From: Caulobacter sp. Root655
Lineage (GTDB): Bacteria; Pseudomonadota; Alphaproteobacteria; Caulobacterales; Caulobacteraceae
Direction of reading: 5' to 3'
Length of the DNA stretch: 64,000 bases
Assembly (NCBI RefSeq): GCF_001427665.1
Contig: NZ_LMHC01000002.1
Location: 56,963-120,962, forward strand
Shown: positions 1-10,167 of the stretch, one piece after another
Numbering within the stretch: position 1 is the first letter of the stretch
Layout of the letters: each line of letters starts with the position of its first letter
Translations under genes and position numbers: made by a program
Notes under the pieces: generated by a model
What the model was told of the DNA's origin: nothing
The model's database searches: none
The model's input: only the letters and a program-made list of their open reading frames with translations

Positions 1-80
1 AGATATAGATTTCTCTGAAATCCGCCGAAGAAATACTGCTTCACGCCCGTCGCCGGTTCTTGAGCATGGTGCCGCTGGTC

Positions 81-97
81 GCGGCTGCCCCAGCCGC
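81..97. other. stem-loop upstream of the dioxygenase gene
   Basis: A perfect 7-bp stem (GCGGCTG/CAGCCGC) with a CCC loop lies about 30 bases before the first gene. It has no T-tract. It could end an operon entering from the left or lie in the leader of the dioxygenase gene. No gene is supported in bases 1-126. Confidence 0.3.
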
Positions 98-126
98 TTG
101 TCGAGCCTGCCAGGCGAGGAGAGGCC

Positions 127-969
127 ATGAGCGCCACCACCACCAGCGTTCGCGAAGACGCCAAGCTGGGCGTCGTCCACATCAATCCGACCATCGGGTC
201 CGAGGTCACCGGCCTCGACCTGAGCCAGCCGCTGAGCCGCGCCCAGCGCGACGCCCTCAAGGCCTTGCTGCTCCAGCGCAAGGTGCTGTTCTTCCGCGAT
301 CAGGACATCACCCGCGACCAGCAACTGGCCTTCGCCGCCAATTTCGGCGAGGTCTACGCCCACCCAACCGGCGGCGTGGACACCCACCGCGCGGTGCAGC
401 CGATCTCGGCCGAGGCGCTGAAGAAATACGACATCCGCGAGAACCACTGGCACACCGACACCAGCTGGCGGATCAACCCGTCGTTCGGCGCGGTGCTGAA
501 GGCGGTCCATATTCCCGAGGTCGGCGGCGACACGATCTGGGCCGATGGCGGGGCGATCTATCGCGGCCTGCCCGAGGACCTGCGGGCGGCGGTCGACGAC
601 CTCCACGTCATCCATGACTACCAGGACGCCCTGACCCGGTCGGGCGAGCGCTATCCGCTGGTCGCCCACCGGGCGATCCGCACCCATCCGGAAACCGGCG
701 AGGACATCTTCTGGATCAATTTCAGCCTCAAGCCCCGGTTCGTCGACCTGGCGCCGGAGGAGAGCAAGGCGCTGCTGGCCCGGCTCTATGACGAGGTGAA
801 GAAGCCGGAGCACCACGCGCGCTTCCGCTGGCGGCCCAATTCGGTGGCCCTGTGGGACAACCGGGCCGGCCTGCACTACGCGGTCCGCGACTACGGCGAT
901 TTTCCACGGGTGATGGAGCGCGTGCTGATCGGCGGCGAGGACATCCCGTATCGAGACCGCCGCGCCTGA
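127..969 (+). CDS. TauD/TfdA-family 2-oxoglutarate-dependent dioxygenase
   Basis: Predicted cytoplasmic non-haem Fe(II)/2-oxoglutarate dioxygenase of 280 residues, the usual TauD length. The iron facial triad is visible: the H-x-D pair in HWHTDTSW (His109, Asp111) and a distal His in the WDNR...GLHYAVRDY segment near residue 253; the following RVMERV arginine would bind 2-oxoglutarate. Family members release sulfite from taurine, other sulfonates or alkyl sulfates. The ATG is preceded by GAGGAGAGG at good spacing. The TonB receptor, SsuA-like lipoprotein and peroxiredoxin-like gene that follow on the same strand suggest organosulfur scavenging. The exact substrate cannot be read; TfdA-like aryloxyalkanoate oxidation is the main alternative. 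Confidence 0.88.
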   Translation: MSATTTSVREDAKLGVVHINPTIGSEVTGLDLSQPLSRAQRDALKALLLQRKVLFFRDQDITRDQQLAFAANFGEVYAHPTGGVDTHRAVQPISAEALKKYDIRENHWHTDTSWRINPSFGAVLKAVHIPEVGGDTIWADGGAIYRGLPEDLRAAVDDLHVIHDYQDALTRSGERYPLVAHRAIRTHPETGEDIFWINFSLKPRFVDLAPEESKALLARLYDEVKKPEHHARFRWRPNSVALWDNRAGLHYAVRDYGDFPRVMERVLIGGEDIPYRDRRA

Positions 970-1088
970 CGCGACGCGGCCAGACTGGCGCGCCCGCGCG
1001 GCGTCCTGGAGACGGACCGGCGGGCGCGTTTTTTCTCACGACCAGACCGAAAGACGCGGCGGCGAGCGCTTCCGCGCGGGGGATCAAT

Positions 1089-3737
<2,649 letters not shown>

Positions 3738-3748
3738 GGGAGGGCGCC

Positions 3749-4711
3749 ATGCATCGACGCAGCCTCGCCGCCGCCATCGCCGCCCTGGCCGCGGCCTTCA
3801 CCCTGAGCGGATGCGGCGGCGCCCAGGACGGTCCAGCCGGCCAAACCGTCCTCAAGGTCGGCAGCCAGAGGGGCGGGACCAAGGCGATCCTGGTCGCCTC
3901 CGGCGCGCTCGAGGGCGCGCCCTACAAGATCGAATGGAGCGAGTTCCCGGCCGCCCAGCCGCTGCTCGAGGCCGTCGGGGCGGGGGCGGTGGACCTGGGC
4001 GAGGCCGGCGACGCGCCGTTCCTGTTCGCCTATGCCGGCGGCGCGAAGATCAAGGCCGTACAGGCCGGCAAGAGCGGCGGGTCCTCGACGGCGCTGCTGG
4101 TCCGCAAGGGCTCGCCGATCCACGCCGTCGCCGACCTGCGCGGCAAGAAGGTCGCCACGGGGCGCGGTTCGATCGGCCACTACCTGCTGCTGCGCCTGCT
4201 GGAGGAGGCGGGGCTGAAGCCCGGCGACGTGCAGATCGTCTTCCTCAGCCCCGGTGACGCCAAGGCCGCCTTCACCAGCGGCGCGATCGACGCCTGGGTG
4301 ACCTGGGGCTCCTATGTCGCCCTGGCTCGGCTGCATGACGACGCCACGATCCTGGCCGACGGCGACGGCCGGCTCGGCGGCTACGGTTTCGAGGCGGCCA
4401 GCGAGGCGGCGATCGCCGGCAAGCGGCCGCAGGTCGAGGACTTCCTGCGCCGCCTGGCCAAGGCCCGGCGCTGGGCGGGCGAGCATCCCCAGGAATTCGC
4501 GGCGGCGCTGTCCAAGGAAACCGGGCTGCAGTCCGACGTCGCCCTCTACACCGTCCAGCACTACCGCATCGCGCCGGCGGTGATCGACGACCAGGCGGTG
4601 GCCGAGGCGCGGGCGGTGCTCGACCGGTTCCGGACCGCCGGAGCGGTGACCTCGACGCGCGACCCGGCCGGAGCCTTCGACCGGTCGTTCAACGCTGCGG
4701 TGGCGCCGTGA
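3749..4711 (+). CDS. SsuA/NrtA-like periplasmic substrate-binding lipoprotein
   Basis: A 320-residue exported binding protein of the aliphatic-sulfonate/nitrate/taurine type. The N-terminus is a lipoprotein signal ending in the lipobox LSGC. The mature part shows family features: LKVGSQRGG at the start, a DLGEAGDAPFLFAYAGG pocket segment, LRGKKVATGRGSIGHYLL and the AIDAWVTWGSYVA segment. The ATG at 3749 was chosen over a TTG overlapping the preceding stop because it has a GAGGGAGG site and starts the signal sequence. It begins 11 bases after the TonB receptor. No ABC permease or ATPase gene for it is present here, so the partners are outside the window or elsewhere in the genome. Confidence 0.85.
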   Translation: MHRRSLAAAIAALAAAFTLSGCGGAQDGPAGQTVLKVGSQRGGTKAILVASGALEGAPYKIEWSEFPAAQPLLEAVGAGAVDLGEAGDAPFLFAYAGGAKIKAVQAGKSGGSSTALLVRKGSPIHAVADLRGKKVATGRGSIGHYLLLRLLEEAGLKPGDVQIVFLSPGDAKAAFTSGAIDAWVTWGSYVALARLHDDATILADGDGRLGGYGFEAASEAAIAGKRPQVEDFLRRLAKARRWAGEHPQEFAAALSKETGLQSDVALYTVQHYRIAPAVIDDQAVAEARAVLDRFRTAGAVTSTRDPAGAFDRSFNAAVAP

Positions 4712-4745
4712 GCGCCAAAACCCTTCAAACCGAGGAGAACGTCCG

Positions 4746-5417
4746 ATGAGCCAAGAGAGCCTGACCAGACTGCTCGCCGATCTTCACGCCGCGCGTCTGC
4801 GCACCTGGGACCCCGCCGCCCTGCAGGTCAACATCGACCAGCGCGCGACCCTGGTCGAGACCGCCGACCCCGAGGCCTGGGTCAAGGCGGGCGACACGGT
4901 CGAACCCTTCGTGCTCAAGGACGTCGAGGGGGGCGACCTGACCCTGAAGGGCCTGACCGCCAACGGGCCGGCGGTGCTGGTGTTCTTCCGCTTCGCCGGC
5001 TGCCCGGCCTGCAACATCGCGCTGCCCTATTACGAGCGCGCCCTGCAGCCGACCCTGAGGGCCCTGGGCGTGCCGCTGGTCGCGGTCAGCCCGCAGGTTC
5101 CCGAGCGGCTGGGCGAGATCCGCACCCGGCATGACCTGTCGTTCAAGGTGGCGTCCGACCCCGACAACACCCTGGGGCGGCGGTTTGGCGTCCTCTACAC
5201 CGCCGACGAGGCCAGCCAGGCCGCCCAGCGCGCCAAGGGCGCCTTCATCGGCGACACCACGGGCACGGGAACCTGGGAGCTGCCGCAGCCGACCGTGGTG
5301 GTGATCGGCCGCGACCATGTGGTGCGGTTCGCCGACGTCAGTCCGGACTGGCTGGTGCGCACGGAAGCCGAACCGGTGATCGCGGCGGTGCGGGCCCTGG
5401 CCGCCGTCCCGGCCTAG
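4746..5417 (+). CDS. AhpC/TSA-type peroxiredoxin-like protein
   Basis: A 223-residue cytoplasmic thioredoxin-fold protein. The core begins near residue 48 (KAGDTVEPFVLKDVEGGDLTLKGL), and the redox site is a CxxC pair (Cys86, Cys89) in FRFAGCPACN, where classical peroxiredoxins have P-x3-T-x2-C. This matches the peroxiredoxin-like subfamily with a CPxC motif rather than AhpC itself. A long helical N-terminal extension precedes the fold. It follows the SsuA-like gene by 34 bases on the same strand and may be co-transcribed. Peroxide reduction is a family prediction; disulfide reductase activity is also possible. Confidence 0.75.
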   Translation: MSQESLTRLLADLHAARLRTWDPAALQVNIDQRATLVETADPEAWVKAGDTVEPFVLKDVEGGDLTLKGLTANGPAVLVFFRFAGCPACNIALPYYERALQPTLRALGVPLVAVSPQVPERLGEIRTRHDLSFKVASDPDNTLGRRFGVLYTADEASQAAQRAKGAFIGDTTGTGTWELPQPTVVVIGRDHVVRFADVSPDWLVRTEAEPVIAAVRALAAVPA

Positions 5418-5579
5418 GGGCGGGGCAAGGGGGGCGGAGGCGGTCCTCCGTCCGCCGCTGGTCACCGGATCGCGGTCTTGACGGCGGCGGTCAACAGCGG
5501 CGTTGTGATCCGCGACGACCGCTGAGCCCGCCCTGTCGATTCCCGCCGGCGTCTCGGTTCTCGTGACCCAGAGAGTCCC

Positions 5580-6596
5580 ATGACGCTTTCGAAGATCCGC
5601 GCGGTTTCCCTTTCCGTCCTGGCGGTCGCCGCGTTGCTGGCCGGTCCGGCCTCGGCGGCCGAGGGCCGGTGGTCGCTGGCCATCCACGGCGGGGCCGGGG
5701 TGATCAAGCGGGGCGACCTGACGCCCGAGAAGGAGGCGGCCTATCGCACCGGCCTCCACGCGGCGATGGCCGCCGGGGCCAAGGTGCTGAAGGCCGGCGG
5801 CTCCAGCCTCGACGCCGTCGAGGCCACCGTGCGGGTGCTGGAAGACAATCCGCTGTTCAACGCCGGCAAGGGCGCGGTGTTCACCGCCGAGGGCAAGAAC
5901 GAGCTCGACGCCTCGATCATGGACGGCAAGACCCTGAAGGCCGGGGCCGTGGCCGGGGTCACCCGCACCAAGAACCCGATCAGCCTGGCCCGCGCGGTGA
6001 TGGAGCAGTCGCCGCACGTGCTGCTGGCCCGCGACGGCGCCGACCAGTTCTCCAAGGAGAAGGGCCTCGAACAGGTCGATCCCAGCTATTTCCGCACCGA
6101 GGAACGCTGGAAGCAACTGGAGACCTGGCGCAAGAATCACCAGGCCGCGCTCGATCCCACCCACCTGTTCGGCACGGTCGGGGCCGTGGCCCTGGACCAG
6201 GCCGGACACGTCGCCGCCGCCACCTCGACGGGCGGCATGACCGGCAAGCGCTGGGGGCGGATCGGCGATTCCCCCATCATCGGGGCCGGCACCTATGCCC
6301 GCGACGGGGTCTGCGCGGTCTCGGCGACGGGTTCGGGGGAGTATTTCATCCGCGAGAGCGCCGCTCGCCAGGTCTGCGACCGGATCGCCTGGAAGGGGCA
6401 GGGCGTCCAGCAGGCCGGCGACGACACCATCAAGTCGATCGGCGCGATCGGCGGCGACGGCGGCCTGATCGCCATGGACGGCCAGGGCCGCGCGGCTTTC
6501 AGCATGAACGACCTGGGCATGTATCGCGGCGCGGTGTCTTCGGCCCATCCGGTGGCCAAGACGGCGATCTTCGCGGACGAACCGTCGCCGCGATAG
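5580..6596 (+). CDS. Isoaspartyl peptidase/L-asparaginase, Ntn-hydrolase type, exported
   Basis: A plant-type asparaginase of 338 residues. A Sec signal peptide (residues 1-27, ending ASAAEG) points to the periplasm. The proenzyme should self-cleave before Thr199 in HLFGTVGAVA, making alpha and beta subunits; IHGGAG near residue 35 and TSTGGMTGKRWGRIGDSPIIGAGTYA after the nucleophile are family hallmarks. It hydrolyses beta-aspartyl dipeptides or L-asparagine, recycling damaged peptide material and releasing nitrogen. A 162-base gap separates it from the preceding gene, so it is probably a separate unit. Length and motifs are complete. Confidence 0.93.
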   Translation: MTLSKIRAVSLSVLAVAALLAGPASAAEGRWSLAIHGGAGVIKRGDLTPEKEAAYRTGLHAAMAAGAKVLKAGGSSLDAVEATVRVLEDNPLFNAGKGAVFTAEGKNELDASIMDGKTLKAGAVAGVTRTKNPISLARAVMEQSPHVLLARDGADQFSKEKGLEQVDPSYFRTEERWKQLETWRKNHQAALDPTHLFGTVGAVALDQAGHVAAATSTGGMTGKRWGRIGDSPIIGAGTYARDGVCAVSATGSGEYFIRESAARQVCDRIAWKGQGVQQAGDDTIKSIGAIGGDGGLIAMDGQGRAAFSMNDLGMYRGAVSSAHPVAKTAIFADEPSPR

Positions 6597-6756
6597 GGGC
6601 GCTGACCGCCGCCTCGGCCCCGCTCGTCATCAAGATCCCGCGATAGGCGCCAATATTTCAGGCGCCGCTGCCCACGCCGTGGGCTTATCGGTTAAGCTGG
6701 CCCGTGAACGGTGTTGAAACCTCCCGTCGCCGGGCCAAGGGACCTACGCCAACGCC

Positions 6757-7335
6757 ATGCGCGTGCTTGTCATCGATCCGGATCCCGCGAGAGCCGCCCT
6801 GGTCGCTGAAGGTCTGGCCGGGGTGGACCCCTTGCAGGTCCGCCAGGCCACCACCTTCGATGAACGCGAGGTGCTGGAGTTCGCGCCCGACGTGGTGGTG
6901 ATCGCCTCCGACAGCCCCGACCGCGACATCCTCGAAAGCCTTCGCGAGTCCTCGGTGAGCAATCCGCGCCCGGTGGTGATGTTCGTCGACCGCTCTGAGC
7001 CGGGCCTGGCCGAGCAGGCGGTCCGGGCCGGGGTGGCGGCCTACATCGTCGACGGCCTGTCGCCCGCCCGGGTGCGGCCGATCCTCGACGTCGCCATGAG
7101 CCGCTTCGCCCTGACGCAACAGCTGCGCGGCGACCTGGCCAAGGCCAAGGCCGACCTGGAATCGCGCAAGACGGTCGAGCGGGCCAAGGGCCTGCTGATG
7201 AAGGAGCGCGGACTGGACGAGGACGGCGCCTATCGGCTGCTGCGCAAGCTGGCCATGGACAAGGGACGACCGATCGGCGCGGTGGCCGCCGACCTGCTGG
7301 CCTTCGCCAACATCCTGAAGGGCGACGCCTCGTGA
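6757..7335 (+). CDS. nasT: NasT, ANTAR-domain response regulator/antiterminator
   Basis: A 192-residue RNA-binding regulator. Residues 1-120 form a receiver-like domain (MRVLVIDPDPARAALVAEGL) and the C-terminal 60 residues are an ANTAR domain (ERAKGLLMKERGLDEDGAYRLLRKLAMDKGR...). In Azotobacter and Paracoccus, NasT binds hexaloop hairpins in the nitrate-assimilation leader and prevents termination; without nitrate it is held by NasS. The gene overlaps nasS by 4 bases, which fits a paired complex. The likely target leader lies directly downstream, before the transporter gene. Confidence 0.92.
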   Translation: MRVLVIDPDPARAALVAEGLAGVDPLQVRQATTFDEREVLEFAPDVVVIASDSPDRDILESLRESSVSNPRPVVMFVDRSEPGLAEQAVRAGVAAYIVDGLSPARVRPILDVAMSRFALTQQLRGDLAKAKADLESRKTVERAKGLLMKERGLDEDGAYRLLRKLAMDKGRPIGAVAADLLAFANILKGDAS

Positions 7336-8489
7336 GCGGACTGGCCGACCTGACGCTGGGCTTCATCCCCCTGACCGACTGCGCGCCCCTGGTGGTCGCC
7401 AAGTCGCTGGGATTCTTCGCCGAGGAGGGGCTGGAGGTGACGCTCAGCCGCGAAGCCTCCTGGGCGACGATCCGCGACAAGGTGGCGGTCGGGGCGCTGG
7501 ACGGGGCCCATATGCTGGCGCCCATGGCCCTGGCGGCCGGACTGGGCGACGACGGCGTCGTCGCCGCGCCGATGCTCGCACCCCTGGCCCTGAACCTGAA
7601 CGGCAGCGCCATCACCGTTTCGACGGCCCTGGCCGACGCCCTGCGGGCGGTCGATCCCGAGGGCATGGCGGCGGATACGGTCACCGCGCGGCCGCTGGCC
7701 CGGCTGATCGAGGCGCGGCGAGGCCAGGGCGCCCCGCCGCTGATCTTCGCCGTGGTCTTCCCCTATTCGATGCACAGCTACGCCCTGCGCTACTGGCTGG
7801 CGCAAGCGGGCGTCGATCCCGACCACGACGTCCGGCTGGTGGTGACGCCGCCGCCGCGCGTGGTCGCTCATCTGCAGTCCGGCGGGATCGACGGCTTCTG
7901 TGTCGGCGCGCCCTGGAACGCCGTGGCCGTCAGCGAGGGGGTCGGCGAGATTCTGATCAAGGCGTCGACCTTCTGGCCCGGCGGGCCGGACAAGGTGTTC
8001 GGCGTCACCGAGGCCTGGGCGGCGCGACGTCCCGACGACCTGCGGGCGGCCCTGCGCGCCCTGATCCGCGCCTCGGCCTGGGCCGACGAGCCGGGCAACC
8101 ACGCCGAGCTCGTGGCGCTGCTGTCGCGACCCGACCATGTCGGCGCCGAACCCGAAGTGCTGGCCCGCGCCCTGAAGCAGGAGATCGTCTTCCATCGCGA
8201 CGCCGCCGGCCTGCCGCGCCGGGAGCACGCCCTGTGGTTCCTGTCGCAGATGGTCCGCTGGGGACAGGTCGGTCCCGACCTGGACCTCGAGGCCGTCGCC
8301 GACCAGGTCTATCGCCCCGACCTGTTCCGCGAGGCGGCCCTGTCGGTGGGGCCGGTGGTCGAGCCGGCCATGGTGTTCGCCGACGCTCCGCCGCCGCCGC
8401 CCGCGGCGCTGTTCGACGGCGCGCCGTTCGATCCCGCCGATTCCCGGGGCTATGCGGCGGGGTTCGCGATCGGGCGGGTGCAGGGCTAG
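7332..8489 (+). CDS. nasS: NasS, nitrate/nitrite-sensing NrtA/CmpA-like protein
   Basis: A 385-residue protein with the fold of nitrate ABC transporter binding proteins (LTLGFIPLTDCAPLVVAKSLGFFAEEGLEVTLSRE at the N-terminus; QSGGIDGFCVGAPWNAVAV in the middle) but no signal peptide, as expected for the cytoplasmic sensor NasS. It sequesters NasT until nitrate or nitrite binds. The GTG start at 7332 overlaps the nasT stop. The C-terminus has a run of prolines and alanines. Placement next to nasT and before the nitrate genes supports the sensor role over a transport role. Confidence 0.9.
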   Translation: MSGLADLTLGFIPLTDCAPLVVAKSLGFFAEEGLEVTLSREASWATIRDKVAVGALDGAHMLAPMALAAGLGDDGVVAAPMLAPLALNLNGSAITVSTALADALRAVDPEGMAADTVTARPLARLIEARRGQGAPPLIFAVVFPYSMHSYALRYWLAQAGVDPDHDVRLVVTPPPRVVAHLQSGGIDGFCVGAPWNAVAVSEGVGEILIKASTFWPGGPDKVFGVTEAWAARRPDDLRAALRALIRASAWADEPGNHAELVALLSRPDHVGAEPEVLARALKQEIVFHRDAAGLPRREHALWFLSQMVRWGQVGPDLDLEAVADQVYRPDLFREAALSVGPVVEPAMVFADAPPPPPAALFDGAPFDPADSRGYAAGFAIGRVQG

Positions 8490-8532
8490 CGCGCGATTTT
8501 TCGTGCCTGAATCGCCGCCCCCTTCTTCCGTT

Positions 8533-8608
8533 TCCCCGGCGAAGGCCGGGGCCCAGGTGAAACCCACGAGCCGTACTGGATGAATCTGGGTCCCGGCCTT
8601 CGCCGGGA
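8533..8608. repeat. inverted intergenic repeat, CCGGCGAAGGCCGG type
   Basis: Two arms of about 23 bases (8533-8555 and 8586-8608) are near-perfect reverse complements around CCCGGCGAAGGCCGGG cores, separated by about 30 bases. Each core is itself partly palindromic. It lies just after nasS and could form a strong transcript hairpin or be a dispersed REP-like element. Confidence 0.75.
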
Positions 8609-8639
8609 AGCCGGAGGTGGGTGGCGCGCATCGACAACA

Positions 8640-8923
8640 AGCAAACACGCTCTGGGCGCGAGCGACCTGAAGCCACCGAAGGATCCGCGATCTGCTCATC
8701 CTTCAGGCAGAGGCGCTGCCTATCTGCTGAGCAATCGCGCGATGCGCGCCCATCGACACCGCATTGCAGCATGGCGCGTGACACCGCCGATCTTCCAGCT
8801 CTTCACTGACATCAGGCCTTCGGACAACGGCGTTCGTGGCTGCCAGAGACGACCGCTCGGATGCGGTCACCCGCCGGACGCTGACCCGTCCCCTCTCGCA
8901 GACACGCAACACCGAGGGCTTTC
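8640..8923 (+). promoter_or_regulatory. leader region of the nitrate assimilation operon, candidate NasT target
   Basis: This 284-base stretch has no supportable gene and sits between nasS and the transporter, where a NasT-controlled leader is expected. It holds several hairpins: 8678-8684 with 8698-8704 (GAAGGAT/ATCCTTC), a 6-bp stem AGGCAG/CTGCCT with a 5-base loop around 8705-8721, and a 6-bp stem with a six-base loop at 8851-8868 (GACCGC-TCGGAT-GCGGTC). ANTAR targets are paired hexaloop hairpins with A at loop position 1 and G at position 4. This loop has the G but not the A, so assignment is tentative. I see no clear U-rich terminator. Confidence 0.4.
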
Positions 8924-10144
8924 ATGCTTTCTCGCGATTTCCTCAAGGCCGGCCACGCGCCGACGCTGTTCGCCGCGTTCCTGTATTTCGACCTCAGCTT
9001 CATGGTCTGGGTGATCCTGGGCCCGCTGGGCGTGGCCATCGCCAAGGACTTCCACCTCGACCCCGCCCAGAAGGGCCTGATGGTCGCCATCCCCGTGCTG
9101 GCCGGGGCGCTGCTGCGCCTGGTCAACGGCGTGCTGGTCGACCGGATCGGCCCCAAGAAGACGGGGATGATCAACCAGATGATCGTGCTGACCGGCCTGG
9201 TGCTGGCCTGGGCGGTGGGCATCCACAACTATCACCAGGTGCTGGCCCTGGGCCTGGTGCTCGGCGTGGCCGGCGCCTCGTTCGCCGTCGCCCTGCCGCT
9301 GGCCTCGCGCTGGTACCCGCAGGAGCATCAGGGCCTGGCCCTGGGCATCGCCGGGGCCGGCAACTCCGGCACCGCCCTGGCGGCGCTGTTCGCTCCCATG
9401 CTGGCCAAGGCCTTCGGCTGGCAGAACGTCATCGGCCTGGCGGCCATCCCGCTGGCCGTCGCCTTCGTCGTCTACATGCTGCTGGCCAAGGACGCGCCCG
9501 AGCAGCCCGCGCCCAAGACCTTGCCCGAGTACATGGAAGTGCTGAAGGTTCCCGACGCCTGGTGGCTGATGCTGCTCTATGCGGTGACCTTCGGCGGCTT
9601 CGTCGGCCTGGCCTCGTCCCTGACCATCTATTTCAACTCCGAATATGGCCTGGACCCGGTGGTCGCCGGCTTCTTCACCGCCGCCTGCGTGTTCGCCGGC
9701 TCGTTCATCCGGCCGGTGGGCGGGGCCCTGGCCGACCGGTTCGGCGGGGTGCGGACCCTGAGCTTCGTCTACGCCCTGGCCGCCGCCGGCCTGGCCCTGG
9801 CCAGCTTCCAGATGCCCTCGGCCTGGCTGGCCCTGGCGGTGCTGCTGTTCTCGATGCTGGCCCTGGGGGCCGGCAACGGAGCGGTGTTCCAACTGGCGCC
9901 GCAGCGGTTCCGCAAGGAGATCGGGGTGATGACCGGCCTGATCGGCATGACCGGCGGGATCGGCGGCTTCTACCTGGCCTCGACCCTGGGCATGGCCAAG
10001 AAGCTGACCGGCTCCTACCAGATCGGCTTCCTCGGCTTCGCGGCCCTGGCGGTGTTCGCGCTGTTCGCCCTGCACGGCCTGAAGGCCCGCTGGCGCTCGG
10101 TCTGGCCGACCCTGCACGCCGACGCCCGTCCGATCCGCGTCTAG
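8924..10144 (+). CDS. narK: NarK/NasA-family nitrate/nitrite MFS transporter
   Basis: A 406-residue major facilitator protein with about 12 membrane segments. Recognisable features are LYFDLSFMVWVILGPLGVAIAKDF in helix 1, the VDRIGPKKTG loop between helices 2 and 3, GVAGASFAVALPLASRWYP in the nitrate-signature region and LGAGNGAVFQLAPQRF later. It imports nitrate (or exchanges nitrite) for assimilation. It starts just before nirB (23-base gap), is likely the first gene of the structural operon, and has the regulatory leader upstream. Whether it is a type I or type II NarK cannot be settled by eye. Confidence 0.92.
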   Translation: MLSRDFLKAGHAPTLFAAFLYFDLSFMVWVILGPLGVAIAKDFHLDPAQKGLMVAIPVLAGALLRLVNGVLVDRIGPKKTGMINQMIVLTGLVLAWAVGIHNYHQVLALGLVLGVAGASFAVALPLASRWYPQEHQGLALGIAGAGNSGTALAALFAPMLAKAFGWQNVIGLAAIPLAVAFVVYMLLAKDAPEQPAPKTLPEYMEVLKVPDAWWLMLLYAVTFGGFVGLASSLTIYFNSEYGLDPVVAGFFTAACVFAGSFIRPVGGALADRFGGVRTLSFVYALAAAGLALASFQMPSAWLALAVLLFSMLALGAGNGAVFQLAPQRFRKEIGVMTGLIGMTGGIGGFYLASTLGMAKKLTGSYQIGFLGFAALAVFALFALHGLKARWRSVWPTLHADARPIRV

Positions 10145-10167
10145 TCCCGACGACCAGGAACATGACC

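Noticed and set aside
4725..6548. 607-residue minus-strand frame
   Set aside because: Antisense to two well-supported genes, His/Arg-rich and without motifs.
8836..10167. Apparent N-terminal extension of NirB giving a 1266-residue fusion
   Set aside because: The extension is an out-of-frame reading of the transporter gene; NirB starts at 10162 or 10168.
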